DNA of 64,000 nt from Novosphingobium sp. RL4 (lineage in GTDB: Bacteria > Pseudomonadota > Alphaproteobacteria > Sphingomonadales > Sphingomonadaceae): positions 2,878,001-2,942,000 of the forward strand of contig NZ_CP141944.1 in NCBI RefSeq assembly GCF_035658495.1, written 5' to 3'. The translations under genes and the position numbers were made by a program. This document shows positions 61,960 to 64,000 of this stretch, one piece after another (position 1 is the stretch's first letter; the number at the start of each line of letters is the position of its first letter). The notes under the pieces are model-generated. The model ran no database searches and had not been told where the DNA came from. It worked only from the letters and a program-made list of their open reading frames with translations.

Positions 61960-63516
61960 TCAATCCTCCTTGGCGGCAGCCTTCTTCTTGGCCGGAGCCT
62001 TCTTGGCCGGCTTTGCCTCGGCATCGGCTTCGGCAGCCTCATCCTTCTTGGCAGCGGCCTTCTTGGCGGGAGCCTTCTTCGGCTTTTCCTCGGCAGCAGG
62101 AGCTTCCTCGGCGGCCTCTTCCTTCTTGGCAGCAGCCTTCTTCGCCGGAGCCTTCTTGGCCGGCTTCTTGGCTTCGACCGTCTTTTCGCCGTCGGTGTCG
62201 GCCTCGATGGCGGCCTGGAGCTCGTCGCGGGTCACTTCACGCTCGGTGACTTCGGCCTTCTCGATCAGGAAATCGACGACCTTGTCTTCGTAAAGCGGCG
62301 CGCGCAGCTGGGCGGCCATCATCGGGTCCTGCTGGACATATTCGAAGAAGCGCTGACGATCTTCCGGGCGATACTGCTGGGCAGCCTGGCCGACGAGCAT
62401 CTGCATTTCCTGCGCGGTCACTTCGACGCCGTTGGACTGGCCGATTTCCGACAGGAGCAGGCCAAGACGCACGCGGCGCTCGGCGATCTTGCGGTAGTCG
62501 TCCTTCTCGGCCTCGATCTCGGCGAGAGCGGCTTCCGGGTCTTCCTCGTGGCTGGCTTCGTGCGTGAGCTGCTGCCAGATCTGCGCGAATTCGGCTTCCA
62601 CCATGGTCGGCGGCACGTCGAAGTCGTGGCCGGCGGCAAGCTGGTCGAGAAGCTGACGCTTCATCGCGGTGCGGGTAAGGCCGGCAGTTTCCTGCTCGAG
62701 CTGGCCCTTGAGCAGGCCCTGGAGCTGCTCAAGGCTCTCAAGACCCAGTTCCTTGGCGAAATCGTCGTCGATCTTGCTTTCGGCGGGAGCCTTCACTTCG
62801 TGCGCCACGATGTCGAAGGTGGTTTCCTTGCCGGCAAGGTTCGGAGCCTGGTAGTCCTCGGGGAAGGTCACGGTGATGACGCGCTCTTCGCCGGCCTTGA
62901 TGCCTGCGAGCTGCTCTTCGAAGCCGGGGATGAAACGGCCGGCGCCGATGACCAGCGGGGCCTTCTCGGCCTTGCCGCCTTCGAACTCGACGCCGTCGAG
63001 CTTGCCGGTGAAGTCGATGATGACCTGATCGCCGTCTTCAGCCGCGCCGTCCTTGGTCTCGAAACGCTGCTGCTGCGAGGCAATGCGCTCGACCGCTTCG
63101 GTCACGGCGTCTTCAGCGACGGGCACGACCAGCTTCTCGAGCTTGAGGCCGTCAAGCGAGGGGGCTGCGATCGTGGGGAGGATTTCGAGGCTGACGGTCA
63201 GCTCGGCGTCCTTGCCCTGCTCGTAACCCTCGCCGAGGGCGACGTCGGGGTTCATTGCAGGGCGCAGGGCGTGATCGGCGACCAGCTTGTCCATGGCTTC
63301 GCGGATAGCCGCGTTCAGCGCGTCCTGGTGGATCGCTTCGCCGTGCATCTTCTTGACGAGATTGGCGGGGACCTTGCCGGCGCGGAAGCCGGGCATCTTC
63401 ACCTGCGGGGCGATCTTCTTGATTTCGCCTTCGACACGGGCCGTGATGGTCGTGGCGGGAATGGTCACCGTGTAGGCGCGCTTCAGGCCTTCGTTGGTGG
63501 TTTCGACGATCTGCAT
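61960..63516 (-). CDS. tig: Trigger factor with lysine/alanine-rich tail
   Basis: Ribosome-bound chaperone and prolyl isomerase, 518 residues. ATG 63516 gives MQIVETTNEGLKRAYTV; the longer frame upstream overlaps the tRNA and is not used. Signature GFRAGKVPANLVKK (ribosome-binding loop) near 43-56; FKBP-like domain from about 150 (DQVIIDFTGKLDGVEFEGG, FIPGFEEQLAGIK); helical C-terminal domain to about 440. The last 75 residues are histone-H1-like KKAPAKKAAAKK repeats with acidic inserts; E. coli's protein ends at 432. Such tails are seen in sphingomonads. Role of the tail unknown. Confidence 0.95.
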   Translation of the reverse strand: MQIVETTNEGLKRAYTVTIPATTITARVEGEIKKIAPQVKMPGFRAGKVPANLVKKMHGEAIHQDALNAAIREAMDKLVADHALRPAMNPDVALGEGYEQGKDAELTVSLEILPTIAAPSLDGLKLEKLVVPVAEDAVTEAVERIASQQQRFETKDGAAEDGDQVIIDFTGKLDGVEFEGGKAEKAPLVIGAGRFIPGFEEQLAGIKAGEERVITVTFPEDYQAPNLAGKETTFDIVAHEVKAPAESKIDDDFAKELGLESLEQLQGLLKGQLEQETAGLTRTAMKRQLLDQLAAGHDFDVPPTMVEAEFAQIWQQLTHEASHEEDPEAALAEIEAEKDDYRKIAERRVRLGLLLSEIGQSNGVEVTAQEMQMLVGQAAQQYRPEDRQRFFEYVQQDPMMAAQLRAPLYEDKVVDFLIEKAEVTEREVTRDELQAAIEADTDGEKTVEAKKPAKKAPAKKAAAKKEEAAEEAPAAEEKPKKAPAKKAAAKKDEAAEADAEAKPAKKAPAKKKAAAKED

Positions 63517-63592
63517 TTCAAATGCCTTCCTGTGCAATTCAACGGGCCTTACGGGCCAATTCTCGCGACTTATCTCCCCCAGGGCGGCGTAA

Positions 63593-63676
63593 TGGTGCGG
63601 GCGAAGGGACTCGAACCCCCACATCTTTCGATACTGGTACCTAAAACCAGCGCGTCTACCATTCCGCCACGCCCGC
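63593..63676 (-). tRNA. tRNA-Leu (anticodon TAG)
   Basis: Read on the minus strand from 63676: acceptor GCGGGCG pairs with CGCCCGC at the 3' end, followed by encoded ACCA. The anticodon arm is CTGGT-TTTAGGT-ACCAG, giving TAG in the loop, so it reads CUN leucine codons. A long variable arm (class II) and the T-loop GGTTCGAGTCC are present. Confidence 0.96.
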
Positions 63677-63878
63677 AAAGATCAAGCCTGAAACTCAAGG
63701 GACGTGCCCTTATAAGGACACGCGGAAAAGGGCAAGCGCCGCGAGTCGCGCTATGTGCAAGTCCGTTGCGGCGTTCCCGCTGCGGGATGGATTGCCGCCA
63801 CCCCGTCTTCCGCCGTCTTGCCCCTGCCCTGCACGCTGCCCACCTTGGATGGAACAGTGCAGAAATGAGAGGTAATCG

Positions 63879-64000
63879 ATGGCCACGCAACCAGCCGACA
63901 ATCCCGGTGACACCCCGCCGGAAACGCCTGTGCCCCCGGCCGACCCCGGCGAGCCGGACGCACCCACCGAGATCCCCGAAACCGGTCCGGATTTCGACCG
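63879..64000 (+). CDS. Pro-rich hypothetical protein, 3' end beyond window
   Basis: Only the first 40 codons are seen. ATG 63879 has GAGAGG eight bases upstream. The N terminus is rich in Pro, Thr, Asp and Glu (PADNPGDTPPETPVPPADPG) with no signal peptide in sight. Similar short Pro-rich proteins occur in sphingomonads but I cannot name this one. Confidence 0.6.
   Translation, partial: MATQPADNPGDTPPETPVPPADPGEPDAPTEIPETGPDFD

Overview
The window reads as chromosomal DNA of an alphaproteobacterium of the order Sphingomonadales, most like Novosphingobium. The DNA is GC-rich. It carries a ChpT-type histidine phosphotransferase and an ATP12-type F1 assembly chaperone, both alphaproteobacterial markers. 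It also has two TonB-dependent receptors, a TorF-type porin, a type A RNase P RNA and many genes beginning with GTG or TTG. The genus is inferred; no database search was possible. I see no insertion sequence, prophage, CRISPR array or plasmid gene.

Layout. 1-7.7 kb: the end of a short-chain dehydrogenase, then a TonB receptor with a sulfotransferase-like protein, a TPR/aspartyl-asparaginyl beta-hydroxylase and two small exported proteins. 7.7-16.1 kb: clpB behind two heat-shock-like promoters, an NTF2-like protein, a two-domain M16 peptidase lipoprotein, a small beta-rich protein and a tandem pair of related exported proteins. 16.1-21.1 kb: gatCAB, two FKBP-type isomerases and rpsU, all on the minus strand. 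21.3-25.4 kb: a low-complexity acidic protein, divergent from a five-gene overlapping operon (crcB, an RluC-like synthase, a HAD phosphatase, a small membrane protein, ATP12). 25.5-30.1 kb: an outer-membrane barrel and a complete MCE/Mla-type lipid transport operon. 30.2-35.5 kb: valS, a repeat-rich gene-free stretch, queE and a MATE exporter. 35.5-41.7 kb, minus strand: a HerA-like ATPase, a TIGR02186/TauE pair, and a glycosyltransferase coupled to a beta-barrel-like exported protein. 41.8-46.3 kb: nhaA, glyoxalase, a SIMPL protein, a TorF porin and a PPP-type phosphatase. 46.3-50.6 kb: rnpB, an AmpD-like amidase, chpT, a JAMM peptidase, rluD and rpoH. 50.6-53.8 kb: a patatin, an SDR/HxlR divergent pair and mtgA. 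54.1-59.6 kb: the second TonB receptor, a His-rich zinc-type CDF exporter, a two-domain VOC protein and an exported NTF2-like protein. 59.7-63.7 kb: clpX, clpP, tig and tRNA-Leu, then the start of a Pro-rich gene cut by the window edge.

How the genes work together. Protein quality control is a theme: clpB, clpX, clpP, trigger factor, two FKBPs and the heat-shock sigma factor RpoH lie in one window, and clpB has RpoH-like promoter sequences. Envelope biology is the second theme: TonB receptors, porins, the Mla-type lipid transporter, a transglycosylase, an amidase, and the glycosyltransferase/barrel pair. The least understood and most interesting parts are the receptor/sulfotransferase-like/hydroxylase cassette (1.25-7.0 kb), the glycosyltransferase/barrel pair (39.0-41.7 kb), the paralogous exported pair (14.6-16.0 kb), and the short-repeat intergenic regions at 32.9-33.3 kb and 53.8 kb.
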